Shown piece after piece: positions 9,491 through 17,710 of a stretch of 64,000 bases of DNA. The DNA comes from Burkholderia sp. GTDB lineage: Bacteria; Pseudomonadota; Gammaproteobacteria; Burkholderiales; Burkholderiaceae. The notes beneath the pieces are model-generated. The model was not told the origin of the DNA, made no database searches, and saw nothing but the letters and a program-made list of their open reading frames with translations. A program made the position numbers and the translations under genes. The stretch lies in the NCBI GenBank assembly GCA_031253835.1, contig JAIRVP010000019.1, positions 1-64,000 of the forward strand, given 5' to 3'. How positions within the stretch are numbered: the first letter of the stretch is position 1; every line of letters starts with the position of its first letter.

Positions 9491-10571
9491 CGTCTATCTG
9501 CTGCACGCATACAGCTCGCGCAACAGCGGCGACGGCCTGCTGGTCAAGCTGAGCCTGAAGGCGATCCGCGACGCGGGGATCGACGGCGTCGTCACGATCG
9601 TCTGTCTCGATCCAGCGTCGTTCGCCGGCTACCTCGACGACACGCAGGTGCGGATCTGGTCGCTGGCGCGGTTCTGGGGCGAATCCGTGCGCTGGCTCGG
9701 CCGCGCGCGGCCGGCGATCTTTTTCGGCGTCGGCGGCGGTTACCTGCGCGCGTCCGGTGCTTTGGAAGGATGGAAGTCGCTCGTCGCGCACGGCAGCCAG
9801 CTTGCCTGCGTGGCGTTGCGCCGAGCGGCACTGTCGATTTACCTGCCGCAAAGCATCGGGCCGCTCAAGTCGCTGCCCGGAACGCTGCTGGCGTCGCTGG
9901 TTCGACGCTGCGTGAACGTCGTGTTCCTGCGCGACGACCAGAGCGTCGACGAGCTTGCTCATCCGAACGGCATACGCACGGGCGATCTCGTCGTGCTCGA
10001 GATTGGCCGATCGCCGCGATGCGGTCGCGACGACGTGCGCCGGCCGGTACGTGCCCGCCCGATCCGTTTCGTGTTCCGGGACCTGAAGGGCAAGCCGTAT
10101 CGCGACGACTACGTGACGCGCGTGCGACGCCTGGCGAGGCTGTTGCCTGAAGCCGGATTCGCGCTGCAGAGCAGCGGGCGCGGCAATGGCGACGACACGT
10201 TCTATCGCGACACGTTCGGCATCGCGCAGGTCGCCGATCTGGCAACGCTGGTCGCGCGCGAGCGCCCGGTGGTCGTCTCCGTTCGGCTGCACGGCAGCCT
10301 GGAAAGCGTGCTCGCGGGCGTGCCGAGCATTCACATCGCGTACGAGCGAAAAGGCCAGGCGGCCTATGACGACCTCGGCTTGTCGCGCTACGTCGTGCAC
10401 GCCAGCGACTTCGACGTGGAGCGTGTTGCGCTGCTGGCGCGCGAGCTCGCGCAGGACGATGGCGCGTACTGGCAGGCGCTGCGCACGCTGGGCGCGGATC
10501 GTTACAACGAGATGGTGGGAAGAATCCGTCATGAAATCGATCAGTTCAATCACCTTCGTCATGGACGGTAA
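9477..10571 (+). CDS. Polysaccharide pyruvyltransferase family protein
   Basis: This 364-residue protein belongs to the PS_pyruv_trans family, whose members transfer pyruvate from phosphoenolpyruvate to a sugar to make an acidic ketal. The family hallmark is the N-terminal NSGDGLLVKLSLKAI, followed by the glycine-rich GVGGGYLRASG, the segment SIYLPQSIGPL and, near the C-terminus, VSVRLHGSLESVLAGVPSI. The start overlaps the preceding glycosyltransferase by 14 bases. In this operon it would give the polymer its negative charge. Some family members act on other acceptors, so the exact reaction is an inference. Confidence 0.88.
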   Translation: MKKPDVYLLHAYSSRNSGDGLLVKLSLKAIRDAGIDGVVTIVCLDPASFAGYLDDTQVRIWSLARFWGESVRWLGRARPAIFFGVGGGYLRASGALEGWKSLVAHGSQLACVALRRAALSIYLPQSIGPLKSLPGTLLASLVRRCVNVVFLRDDQSVDELAHPNGIRTGDLVVLEIGRSPRCGRDDVRRPVRARPIRFVFRDLKGKPYRDDYVTRVRRLARLLPEAGFALQSSGRGNGDDTFYRDTFGIAQVADLATLVARERPVVVSVRLHGSLESVLAGVPSIHIAYERKGQAAYDDLGLSRYVVHASDFDVERVALLARELAQDDGAYWQALRTLGADRYNEMVGRIRHEIDQFNHLRHGR

Positions 10572-11709
10572 TTTCGCGCGGGTCGGCCACGCGATCTACA
10601 GTCCGCATATGGGGCACGAGAAGTTCGCGGGCCGGTTCGTTCCTCATTTCGATGCGGTCCGGATCGTCGCACGTGCGTTTCCGGCGAAGCAGCCGATCGG
10701 TTCGCGGGTGACCGGGCCGCGTACGGCGTTCGTCGATCTCGGCTCGATCCGGGGCGCAGGGAGCTGGCTGCTGGGCTTGCCGCGCACGGCGGTGCGACTG
10801 TTGCGCGTCGTTGGCCGTGCGCAGACGCTGATGATCCGGTTCCCCGGCAATGTGGCGACGCTCGCGCTCATGCTGTGCTGGATCATGCGCAAGCCGTTCT
10901 CGGCCGAGATCGTCGCCGATCCTGAGGATTACTTCAGGAAAGGCGCGTCGAATCATCCGTTGCGCAATCTCGCGAAATGGGTGCATTGCCGTTCGACCGC
11001 CGTCGCCGCGCAACGCGCGCAGAGCGTGCGATATGTGACGGAAACCTATCTGCAGACGAAGTATCCGGCGCGCTCTGCGGCGGATTCGTTCGGCTTCAGC
11101 GATGCGTGCCTGCCGGACGGCCTGTTCGCGGCGCGCAATACCGATCTGTTCGTGCGCCGCGGGCCCCTGAGGCTGATCAACGTGTCGATGATGCACAACC
11201 GGAGCAAGGGGCATGTTGCGCTGCTCGAGGCCGTGTCGCGCTTGAAGCGCAAGAACGTGGCCGTCGTGCTGACGCTCGTCGGCGACGGCGTGTTGCGTGC
11301 GGAGCTGGAGGCGCTGGCCGATGCATCGGGCATCGCGGACGTCGTGATTTTCCGCGGGCAGGTGTCGTCGGAGGAGGCCTGCGCGGCGGTGGCGGAGCAT
11401 GACCTGTTCGTGTTGCCGTCGCTTCAGGAGGGCATGCCGCGTGCGATGCTGGAATCGATGGCGGTCGGTACGCCCGTGCTCGGCACGAGCGTCGGCGGGA
11501 TACCGGAAGTGCTGCCCGCGAGTGACCTGATCCGCGCGGGTTCGGTCGACGCGATCGAGGCGGCGGTCGAGGCGCTCGCGCGTGACCGCACGCAGCTCGT
11601 CGACATGAGCATCCGGCAGCAGGCGAAAGCGGCGGCGTTTTCGTATTCGGCGCTGCAGGAGAAGTACGACGCGTACTGCCGTTACCTGGTCGAACGATGC
11701 GTCGCCTGA
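10531..11709 (+). CDS. Glycosyltransferase, GT4-like
   Basis: This second glycosyltransferase of the operon (392 residues) has a GT-B fold. The C-terminal domain carries RLINVSMMHNRSKGH, VVLTLVGDGVLRAELEALA and DLFVLPSLQEGMPRAMLESM followed by GTPVLGTSVGGIPEV, a textbook GT4 donor-binding region. The ATG at 10531 is chosen because a GGGAAGAA ribosome site lies just upstream; it overlaps the pyruvyltransferase gene by 41 bases. An ATG at 10561 would shorten the protein by ten residues but has no visible ribosome site. Confidence 0.88.
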   Translation: MKSISSITFVMDGNFARVGHAIYSPHMGHEKFAGRFVPHFDAVRIVARAFPAKQPIGSRVTGPRTAFVDLGSIRGAGSWLLGLPRTAVRLLRVVGRAQTLMIRFPGNVATLALMLCWIMRKPFSAEIVADPEDYFRKGASNHPLRNLAKWVHCRSTAVAAQRAQSVRYVTETYLQTKYPARSAADSFGFSDACLPDGLFAARNTDLFVRRGPLRLINVSMMHNRSKGHVALLEAVSRLKRKNVAVVLTLVGDGVLRAELEALADASGIADVVIFRGQVSSEEACAAVAEHDLFVLPSLQEGMPRAMLESMAVGTPVLGTSVGGIPEVLPASDLIRAGSVDAIEAAVEALARDRTQLVDMSIRQQAKAAAFSYSALQEKYDAYCRYLVERCVA

Positions 11710-13001
11710 ACGCCGACCTGATGCATGTCGTCGCCAGCGCCGGGTTACCGGCACTGGTGAATTTTCTCGTGGCCGCCCTGGCGCTGCATATCCTCGACCC
11801 CGTGCTGGTCGGGCGTTCTTATGCGTTGCTGGCGCTGTTTTACGTTGCGATCGACGTCTTCAACTTCGGTTCCGCGCGGATCTACACGATCGATCGTGTC
11901 CGCGCCCGGTTTCCGAGCCTGCTTCCGCTCGACTGTGTCAGCGCCGCCGGTTCGACCGTGCTGTTCTGCGTCGCGTGCGCGATGCTGGGCCGGACCGGGT
12001 CGATCGCGCTACCGAACCAGTCCGCGATGCTCGTGCTTGCGCCGGCATGCTACGGGCTGTCGCACTTCGCGCTCGGATTCTTCCGCGTGACCGCGCGCAA
12101 CCATGTGGTGCTGGCCATCTCGACGGTGTCGGCGCTTTCGCGGCTGGCGGTCATTGCGTTGCTCGCCGAATTCGACGGCCTTCGCGGTTATTTTCCCGAC
12201 CTGCTGTTGCTGGTCGAGGCCGCATACGGCGCGATGCTGCTGGCTGCTTACCTGTGGCTGAGACGTCGAGGCCGCGGCAATCGCGAGCCGGTTCGAGATC
12301 CGGCGATCGGACTGGGCTGGTATCGCGACTTCGTTGCGCAGGCGCGCGGCGACATGCTGAGCAGCTGGTACGCGAACGCGGTGCTGTCGGGTGCGAAGCA
12401 TCTGGACGTCCTGATCGTCTCGGCCGTGGTCGGACCGGCCGGCGCCGCGCTGTATCGCGTCGCGAAAGGCTTCAACAATCTGGCTTTCAATTTCGGACAA
12501 TCATTTTCGCTGGCGATCAGCGGGAGCGGTGCGCGCGTGTTGCGGCTGACCGGCGGGGCAGGGTTCTGGCGCAGGCTCGCGGCGGGCCTGCTGGCGGGCA
12601 GTGTGGTATTGACCGTCGCGTCGTACGTGCTGCTGGAAGTTCGGTTGTTTCCGGTTCAGGCGCTCGGGAGCCGGACCAATCAGCTTGCATTCGTGTTTGT
12701 CGTCTTGCTGGGCGCGTGCCTGGTGTTTCTCTGCCGGATCTTGTCGTTGTGGCTGTACGCGCGCAGCAGGCCGGCGTTCGTGAAGATGGCGACGTTCGAG
12801 GCTGCGCTGACGCTGACACTGGTTGCCGTATTCGGCTGGAGGTTCGGGGTGTATGGCGCGATCGGCGGTGTCGGGGCGGCCGCGTCGATCGTGCTGACTT
12901 CGTCGTGCCGCCTGCTGACGACGCATGTCGCGCAAGGTGTGCAGGGTGCTCAGGCGCCGGTTGCGAACCCGCCTGCCTGCGCCGAGCGAGAGCCACGATG
13001 A
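11697..13001 (+). CDS. Polysaccharide flippase (Wzx-like membrane protein)
   Basis: This 434-residue, strongly hydrophobic protein has about a dozen membrane segments and no soluble domain, as expected for a lipid-linked oligosaccharide flippase of the MATE/PST superfamily. Segments such as LVNFLVAALALHILDPVLVG, the mid-protein motif AALYRVAKGFNNLAFNFGQS and the C-terminal FGWRFGVYGAIGGVGAAASI resemble Wzx proteins. The start overlaps the upstream glycosyltransferase by 13 bases and the stop overlaps the next start (ATGA). Assignment rests on topology, the middle motif and operon position. Confidence 0.85.
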   Translation: MRRLNADLMHVVASAGLPALVNFLVAALALHILDPVLVGRSYALLALFYVAIDVFNFGSARIYTIDRVRARFPSLLPLDCVSAAGSTVLFCVACAMLGRTGSIALPNQSAMLVLAPACYGLSHFALGFFRVTARNHVVLAISTVSALSRLAVIALLAEFDGLRGYFPDLLLLVEAAYGAMLLAAYLWLRRRGRGNREPVRDPAIGLGWYRDFVAQARGDMLSSWYANAVLSGAKHLDVLIVSAVVGPAGAALYRVAKGFNNLAFNFGQSFSLAISGSGARVLRLTGGAGFWRRLAAGLLAGSVVLTVASYVLLEVRLFPVQALGSRTNQLAFVFVVLLGACLVFLCRILSLWLYARSRPAFVKMATFEAALTLTLVAVFGWRFGVYGAIGGVGAAASIVLTSSCRLLTTHVAQGVQGAQAPVANPPACAEREPR

Positions 13002-14365
13002 AACGACGATCCTTTATCGCGACGACGGCCGCCGCTGCGCTGGGCACAAGCGGATTGCTTCGCACGCGCGTGGCCGAAGCGAATCACGCGCCGGAAGGCC
13101 GCCGGGTGTTCGCACACTACATGGTGGCGTGGCCGCGCGGTGGAAGGGCGGCCGGGCCTGAACAGTACGCAGCGGAGATGCGCGACGCGATGGCGGCCGG
13201 CATCGACGGCTTTGCGCTGAATTGCGGCGGGTGGCACGCGTCCGAGCCGTATTACAAGCAGCGGGTCGAGGCGATCTACGATGCGGCCGACCGGTTCGAT
13301 GGCGCGTTCACGCTGTTCGTGTCCGCCGACGGCGCCGCGCAGGACGAACTCGACGACATCGTCCGGACCGTTCGCGGGCGCCGCTCGCAATTGACCGTGG
13401 ACGGACGGCCCGTGTTGTCCGCCTACGCGTTGGGTGGGCGGGACGGTGCCCGCGCGCGAATGCTGATCGAGACGGCAAAGCGGCTTGGCGCGTATTTCGT
13501 GCCGCACCTGTTTCCGCACACCGGCGAACGGGAAATCGATGGCGATGCGGCTGCGGAGATCGTCGGGCGGATCGGGCCGGCCGACGGCTATTTCTATTTC
13601 GGTGCGGCTGGAGCCCCGGCGCAACTGGCCCGCTCCACGCGCACGCTGGCGCCGGCGTTGCGCGGCGCCGGCAAAGCGTTCATGGCGCCGGTAACGCCGT
13701 ACTACCGGGGCCTGCCACAGGGCACGAACTATCGCGCGTTCGAGACGAGCGGGTTTGCCGGGATGGCCGAGGAGTGGCGTGCGGCGATCGAGTCCGGGGC
13801 GACGTGGGTGCAGATCGTGACCTGGAACGACTGGGCCGAGTCGACATACGTGGCGCCGACAGGCGCTGCCCGGCAAGCATCGGTGTACGACGCGCGCTTC
13901 GGTCCGATCCTGAGCCACGAAGCTTATCTGCGTGCGTCGCGCCATTACATCCAATGGTTCAAGACCGGGCGCCCGCCGCCGATCGCGCGCGACGAACTGT
14001 TTTTCTTCTATCGCCTGCATCCGACGGTGCACGACGAGGCGAGCGCCGACGAGCGGTCGGTATCGACATACGGTCCGCCGCGCATGCCAGCGGGGCCGCT
14101 GGCGGATCGTATTTTCGTGTGCGTGTTCCTGATGCGTCCGGCGTGGCTGACCATCGTCCAGCATGGGCGCGTGGACCGCCTGCCGGTGCCTGCCGGGATC
14201 GCGTTCGTCGATGTCCCGAGCGTGCCCGGGACGCCGAGGTTCGTGCTCGTTCGCGACGGACGCGTCGTCGTCGATCGGGCCGGCGAACTGGCGGTGACGG
14301 CCGGCGATTTCAGCAGCCGGTACGGCTATTACAGCGGCTGGGCGTGTTCCGGACCATCCGAATGA
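12998..14365 (+). CDS. Exported GH71-like glycoside hydrolase (alpha-1,3-glucanase type)
   Basis: This 455-residue protein starts with a Tat-like or Sec signal (MKRRSFIATTAAAALGTSG) and then a domain resembling glycoside hydrolase family 71. Visible family features are VFAHYMVAWPRGG at the N-terminus, AAGIDGFALNCGGWHASEPY, AFTLFVSADG and TWVQIVTWNDWAESTYVAP. The last matches the W-N-D-[YW]-X-E-S segment of alpha-1,3-glucanases. About 150 C-terminal residues look like a separate beta-rich domain. It lies between flippase and polymerase genes with ATGA overlaps on both sides, so it belongs to the operon. A periplasmic glycanase would parallel AlgL, BcsZ or PslG, trimming or releasing polymer. 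Activity is inferred. Confidence 0.75.
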   Translation: MKRRSFIATTAAAALGTSGLLRTRVAEANHAPEGRRVFAHYMVAWPRGGRAAGPEQYAAEMRDAMAAGIDGFALNCGGWHASEPYYKQRVEAIYDAADRFDGAFTLFVSADGAAQDELDDIVRTVRGRRSQLTVDGRPVLSAYALGGRDGARARMLIETAKRLGAYFVPHLFPHTGEREIDGDAAAEIVGRIGPADGYFYFGAAGAPAQLARSTRTLAPALRGAGKAFMAPVTPYYRGLPQGTNYRAFETSGFAGMAEEWRAAIESGATWVQIVTWNDWAESTYVAPTGAARQASVYDARFGPILSHEAYLRASRHYIQWFKTGRPPPIARDELFFFYRLHPTVHDEASADERSVSTYGPPRMPAGPLADRIFVCVFLMRPAWLTIVQHGRVDRLPVPAGIAFVDVPSVPGTPRFVLVRDGRVVVDRAGELAVTAGDFSSRYGYYSGWACSGPSE

Positions 14366-15843
14366 ATTTCATGCGATCGAACCCTGTCGGATACAGGCCG
14401 CGCGACCACTGGCGCATGCTCCGGACGACGTTCGTCGTCGGCATGCTCGCCGCTGTCGTCGTGGCCCTCCTGTTCGCCGACCGAATGAACGGCGTGCTGC
14501 TGCTGCTGAACGGTGCGCTGTTGCTGGCGATCGCCGGCATCCGGCCGAGAAACCCGACCGTACGCTGGTTTCGGGTATTCCTGTTCTTCATCCTCGGCGT
14601 GTTTCCGCTGTGGCAATTGCTCGCAGGCGACGAGATTTACCTTCGACTGTTGCCGCAGGACAGCCTGGCCGTCGCGCTGTGGTATTTCCTGAGCCTGGCC
14701 GGCGTGCTGGTCGTCAAGCTGGTGCTCGACCTCAACGCGAACCGTCTCGGCGAGGCCCGGTTTCGATTGGAGCCGGGCATACGCGTCAACGGCCTCGCGT
14801 ATCTGTTCGCGCTGCTTTCGCTCGGTGCGCTGGCGTTCATCTACGTCAAGCTGGGCGGATATGCGCGGATCGCCGAACTGTACGACACACGCGTCGAGCA
14901 AACCGGCACCGACAACGATCCGTTTCGCGGCCTCGGCGTGATCCAGGCGCTGGCCAACACGTCGCCGCTGTGGGTTTTCGTTTGCCTGACGATGCGTCGT
15001 CGCCGCACCGTGTTGCTCACCGTCGTCGCCTTCGTTCAACTTGGCGTGCTGGGCTGGCTCTCGTCCGGCATCGCGGGGAGCCGCCAGGGCATCGTCTTCG
15101 TGCTGGTGTTCGCGCTGTTCATCCATCACGGCTTCGTCGCACCGATCGGCCCGCGCACGATCCGATTCGCCGGCATCGGCGTGGCACTGGTCGGCCTGCT
15201 GCTGATGCCGTTGAAATTCGGCCTGGGTTACGACGATCTCGCCAATCTGTCGCAGCGCTTTGCCGAGCAGCGCGATCTCGAGTTGAGCATGGGGCCGGCG
15301 AGCGCATTCCTGTTTCGGGATCTGTCGCGCTTCGATGTTCAGGTGCTGGCGATCGACGCCGTCGCGCAGCCCGGTTACACGTATCCGATGGGGCGGAGCT
15401 TCGTCGGCGCGTTCGCGTCGATCGTGCCGGGCGCGCTGTGGGCCGACCGGCCCGATACGTTTGCGCTGGAAAAATCCGGAATCGTTCGCGATCTCGAGCG
15501 TACCGCGCTCGACAAGACGACCCTGTTGTTCGGCATGCCGGGAGAATTCCTCGTGAACTTCGGGGTCCTGGGGTTCGTGCTGGCATTCGCGATTCCCGCG
15601 TTGCTGCTGGTCGTGCAGAACAACGCGGGAACGCGCTCGCGCAGGTGGCTGCCGTTGCGGGCGGTGCTGTGGCCGTTGCCGTTCCTGTTTTTCCTGTTCG
15701 ACTCGAACGTGATGGTGTACTACGCGGTGCGGTGGATTCTGCTGTTCGGCGTGCCGATGGCGTTCGTGCTGCGATGGCCGAAGCGATCGCGTGCGGTGAC
15801 GCGATCGCATGGTGAAGCAGCGGTTGAGGATGGCAGCGGGTGA
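14362..15843 (+). CDS. Polysaccharide polymerase (Wzy-like)
   Basis: This integral membrane protein (493 residues, at least ten hydrophobic segments) is the most likely polymerase joining repeat units in the periplasm. Large loops between segments contain arginine-rich stretches such as SSGIAGSRQGIVFVLVFALF, and the later WADRPDTFALEKSG precedes the closing helices, a layout seen in Wzy proteins. The ATG at 14362 overlaps the upstream stop; an ATG at 14371 is also possible. It is the last gene of the operon and ends 28 bases before the convergent acdS stop. Confidence 0.82.
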   Translation: MNFMRSNPVGYRPRDHWRMLRTTFVVGMLAAVVVALLFADRMNGVLLLLNGALLLAIAGIRPRNPTVRWFRVFLFFILGVFPLWQLLAGDEIYLRLLPQDSLAVALWYFLSLAGVLVVKLVLDLNANRLGEARFRLEPGIRVNGLAYLFALLSLGALAFIYVKLGGYARIAELYDTRVEQTGTDNDPFRGLGVIQALANTSPLWVFVCLTMRRRRTVLLTVVAFVQLGVLGWLSSGIAGSRQGIVFVLVFALFIHHGFVAPIGPRTIRFAGIGVALVGLLLMPLKFGLGYDDLANLSQRFAEQRDLELSMGPASAFLFRDLSRFDVQVLAIDAVAQPGYTYPMGRSFVGAFASIVPGALWADRPDTFALEKSGIVRDLERTALDKTTLLFGMPGEFLVNFGVLGFVLAFAIPALLLVVQNNAGTRSRRWLPLRAVLWPLPFLFFLFDSNVMVYYAVRWILLFGVPMAFVLRWPKRSRAVTRSHGEAAVEDGSG

Positions 15844-15863
15844 GGCCGGATCGAATGGCCTCC
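15841..15863. terminator. Short hairpin between convergent wzy and acdS
   Basis: The stop of the polymerase gene is followed by a small inverted repeat, GAGGCC then GGCCTC with a nine-base loop, in the only gap between these convergent genes. There is no long T run, so it is a weak candidate terminator for both sides. Confidence 0.35.
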
Positions 15864-15870
15864 GTCTGCG

Positions 15871-16887
15871 TCACTCCTCCCCAAACATCCCGCTATACGC
15901 GCTCAACGCCGGCACCCCGCCGAGATGCGCATACAGCACCTTCGACCCCGGCTCGAATTCCCCGAGCCGCACCTTGTCGATCATCCCGTGCATCGATTTC
16001 CCTTCATAGACGGGATCGGTCAGCATCCCTTCCAGTCGTGCGCACAGACGAATCGCGTCCAGCGTGCCGTCGCTCGGCAACCCGTACTCGGGCCCGCCAT
16101 ACCGCGTATCGAGCACGACATCCTGTTCGACGATATCGCGGCCGAGGCCGACCAGCTCGGCCGTATGCCGCGCAATCCGCGTGATCTGTTCGCGCGTCTG
16201 CTCCGGCTTCGCCGATGCATCGATGCCGATCACGCGATCGGCGCGCCCGTCGGCCGCGAAGCCGACGACCATCCCCGCCTGCGTGCTGCCCGTCACCGAG
16301 CAGACGACGACGTAATCGAACTTGAACCCGAGCTCCGCTTCCTGCGCGCGCACTTCTTCCGCGAAGCCGACGAACCCGAGCCCGCCGAGCGGATGCTCGG
16401 AGCAGCCGGCCGGAATCGGATACGGCTTGCCGCCGGCCTGTCGCACGCTCTCCATCGCTTCTTCCCAGCTGCGGCGAATGCCGATGTCGAAGCCGTCCGA
16501 CACGAGCCGCACGTCGGCGCCCATCATCCGCGACAGCTGGATGTTGCCGACGCGGTCGTACACGGGATCTTCATAGTTGACCCAGTGCTCCTGCACGAGC
16601 ACGCACTTCATCCCGAGATGCGCGGCGACGGCCGCGACCTGGCGCGTCTGGTTCGACTGCACGCCGCCGATCGACACGAGCGTGTCCGCGCCCTGCGCGA
16701 GCGCGTCGGGGACGAGGTATTCGAGCTTGCGCGTCTTGTTGCCGCCGAATGCGAGGCCGCTGTTGCAGTCCTCGCGCTTCGCATACAGCTCGACCTTGCC
16801 GCCGAGATGCGCGCTCAGGCGCTTGAGCGGCTGGATGGGCGTCGGGCCGAACGTCAGCGGATAACGGGGGAAGCGTTTCAGGTTCAT
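15871..16887 (-). CDS. acdS: 1-Aminocyclopropane-1-carboxylate (ACC) deaminase
   Basis: This PLP enzyme opens the cyclopropane ring of ACC, the plant ethylene precursor, giving 2-oxobutyrate and ammonia. The 338-residue length is exactly that of characterised AcdS proteins. PLP lysine lies in GGNK (Lys51). The residues that separate true ACC deaminases from D-cysteine desulfhydrases are all present: Tyr294 and Glu295 (in VYEGKSMHG) and Leu322 (in HLGG). The divergent Lrp-type gene at 17085 is the usual acdR partner. The nearby E1 dehydrogenase and PoxB could consume the 2-oxobutyrate made. Confidence 0.97.
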   Translation of the reverse strand: MNLKRFPRYPLTFGPTPIQPLKRLSAHLGGKVELYAKREDCNSGLAFGGNKTRKLEYLVPDALAQGADTLVSIGGVQSNQTRQVAAVAAHLGMKCVLVQEHWVNYEDPVYDRVGNIQLSRMMGADVRLVSDGFDIGIRRSWEEAMESVRQAGGKPYPIPAGCSEHPLGGLGFVGFAEEVRAQEAELGFKFDYVVVCSVTGSTQAGMVVGFAADGRADRVIGIDASAKPEQTREQITRIARHTAELVGLGRDIVEQDVVLDTRYGGPEYGLPSDGTLDAIRLCARLEGMLTDPVYEGKSMHGMIDKVRLGEFEPGSKVLYAHLGGVPALSAYSGMFGEE

Positions 16888-17084
16888 CGGCGGGCTCCGG
16901 AAAGCAATGGACAGGACGGGACATCGGATCGATCGGGTGGGGCCGGCAGGCCGTGTTCCGATGAGAAAAATGATAGGCAGAAGCGCGAGAAATGAGCTTG
17001 CGAAATAAATTTCCGTGACCTACGTTATCGACAAGATGTTCACGATATAAACAATTTCAGTTCTCTGAATTTGGAGATGACGCA
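16888..17084. promoter_or_regulatory. acdS/acdR divergent control region
   Basis: This 197-base region holds the promoters of acdS (minus) and the Lrp regulator (plus). The part from about 16985 to 17075 is notably AT-rich, with several A/T blocks spaced roughly one or two turns apart, as expected for Lrp-family binding. A GGAG ribosome site lies just before the regulator start. Exact operators cannot be fixed by eye. Confidence 0.55.
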
Positions 17085-17585
17085 ATGAAATTAGATCGCA
17101 GCAGCGCAACGCCGGCCGACGCCGCACCGGCGCTCGATCGCATCGACCGCGCGATCCTGCGGCAACTGCAGCAGGACGCGTCGATCTCGAACGTGAGCCT
17201 CGCGGCGAAGGTGAAGCTGAGCGCGCCGGCGTGCCTGCGGCGCGTCGAGCGGCTGAAGGAAATGGGGCTGATCCGCGGCATCGTCGCGTTGCTCGACCCG
17301 AAGCCGCTCGGCGCCGGGATGCTGGTCGTGATCGGCTTCGTGCTCGATCGCTCGACGCCGGAAGCGTTCGCCGCGTTCGAGAAAGCCGCGCAGAAGGTGT
17401 CGGGGTGCGTCGAGTGCCACGTCGTGACCGGCGAATTCGACTACTTCATGCTGGTGCGCACGCGCGACAACGACAGCTTCAACCGGTTGCACGCCGAGCA
17501 GCTGCTTTACCTGCCGGGCGTGCGGCAGGTGCGCTCGTTCATGGTGCTCAAGGAGATCCTGTCGACGCACGCGCTGCCGCTGTAG
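17085..17585 (+). CDS. acdR: Lrp/AsnC-family regulator of ACC deaminase
   Basis: This 166-residue protein has an N-terminal helix-turn-helix (LDRIDRAILRQLQQDASISN through KVKLSAPACLRRVERL) and a C-terminal ligand-binding RAM domain (CVECHVVTGEFDYFMLVRTRD). That is the standard Lrp/AsnC build. It is divergent from acdS with a short shared promoter region, as described for acdR in other proteobacteria where Lrp-type AcdR activates acdS in response to ACC. The symbol rests on this context. The gene faces the E1 gene and a hairpin lies between them. Confidence 0.88.
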   Translation: MKLDRSSATPADAAPALDRIDRAILRQLQQDASISNVSLAAKVKLSAPACLRRVERLKEMGLIRGIVALLDPKPLGAGMLVVIGFVLDRSTPEAFAAFEKAAQKVSGCVECHVVTGEFDYFMLVRTRDNDSFNRLHAEQLLYLPGVRQVRSFMVLKEILSTHALPL

Positions 17586-17609
17586 CGCGGCAGGCGTGAC
17601 GTTTGGCCG

Positions 17610-17643
17610 GCCGGGCGTGCTGCGTTACGACAGCACGCCCGGC
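17610..17643. terminator. Strong hairpin between acdR and the E1 gene
   Basis: A perfect 13-bp inverted repeat (GCCGGGCGTGCTG and its complement) with an eight-base loop lies between two convergent genes. No T tract follows on either strand. It is a likely transcription barrier or 3'-end stabiliser for both, rather than a classical intrinsic terminator. Confidence 0.5.
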
Positions 17644-17710
17644 GGAAAAGGGGGAGATGGATGGCGCGGCCGAGAAGGGCCGCGCGTCGGGATGGAGAAC
17701 GTGCGTGCGC

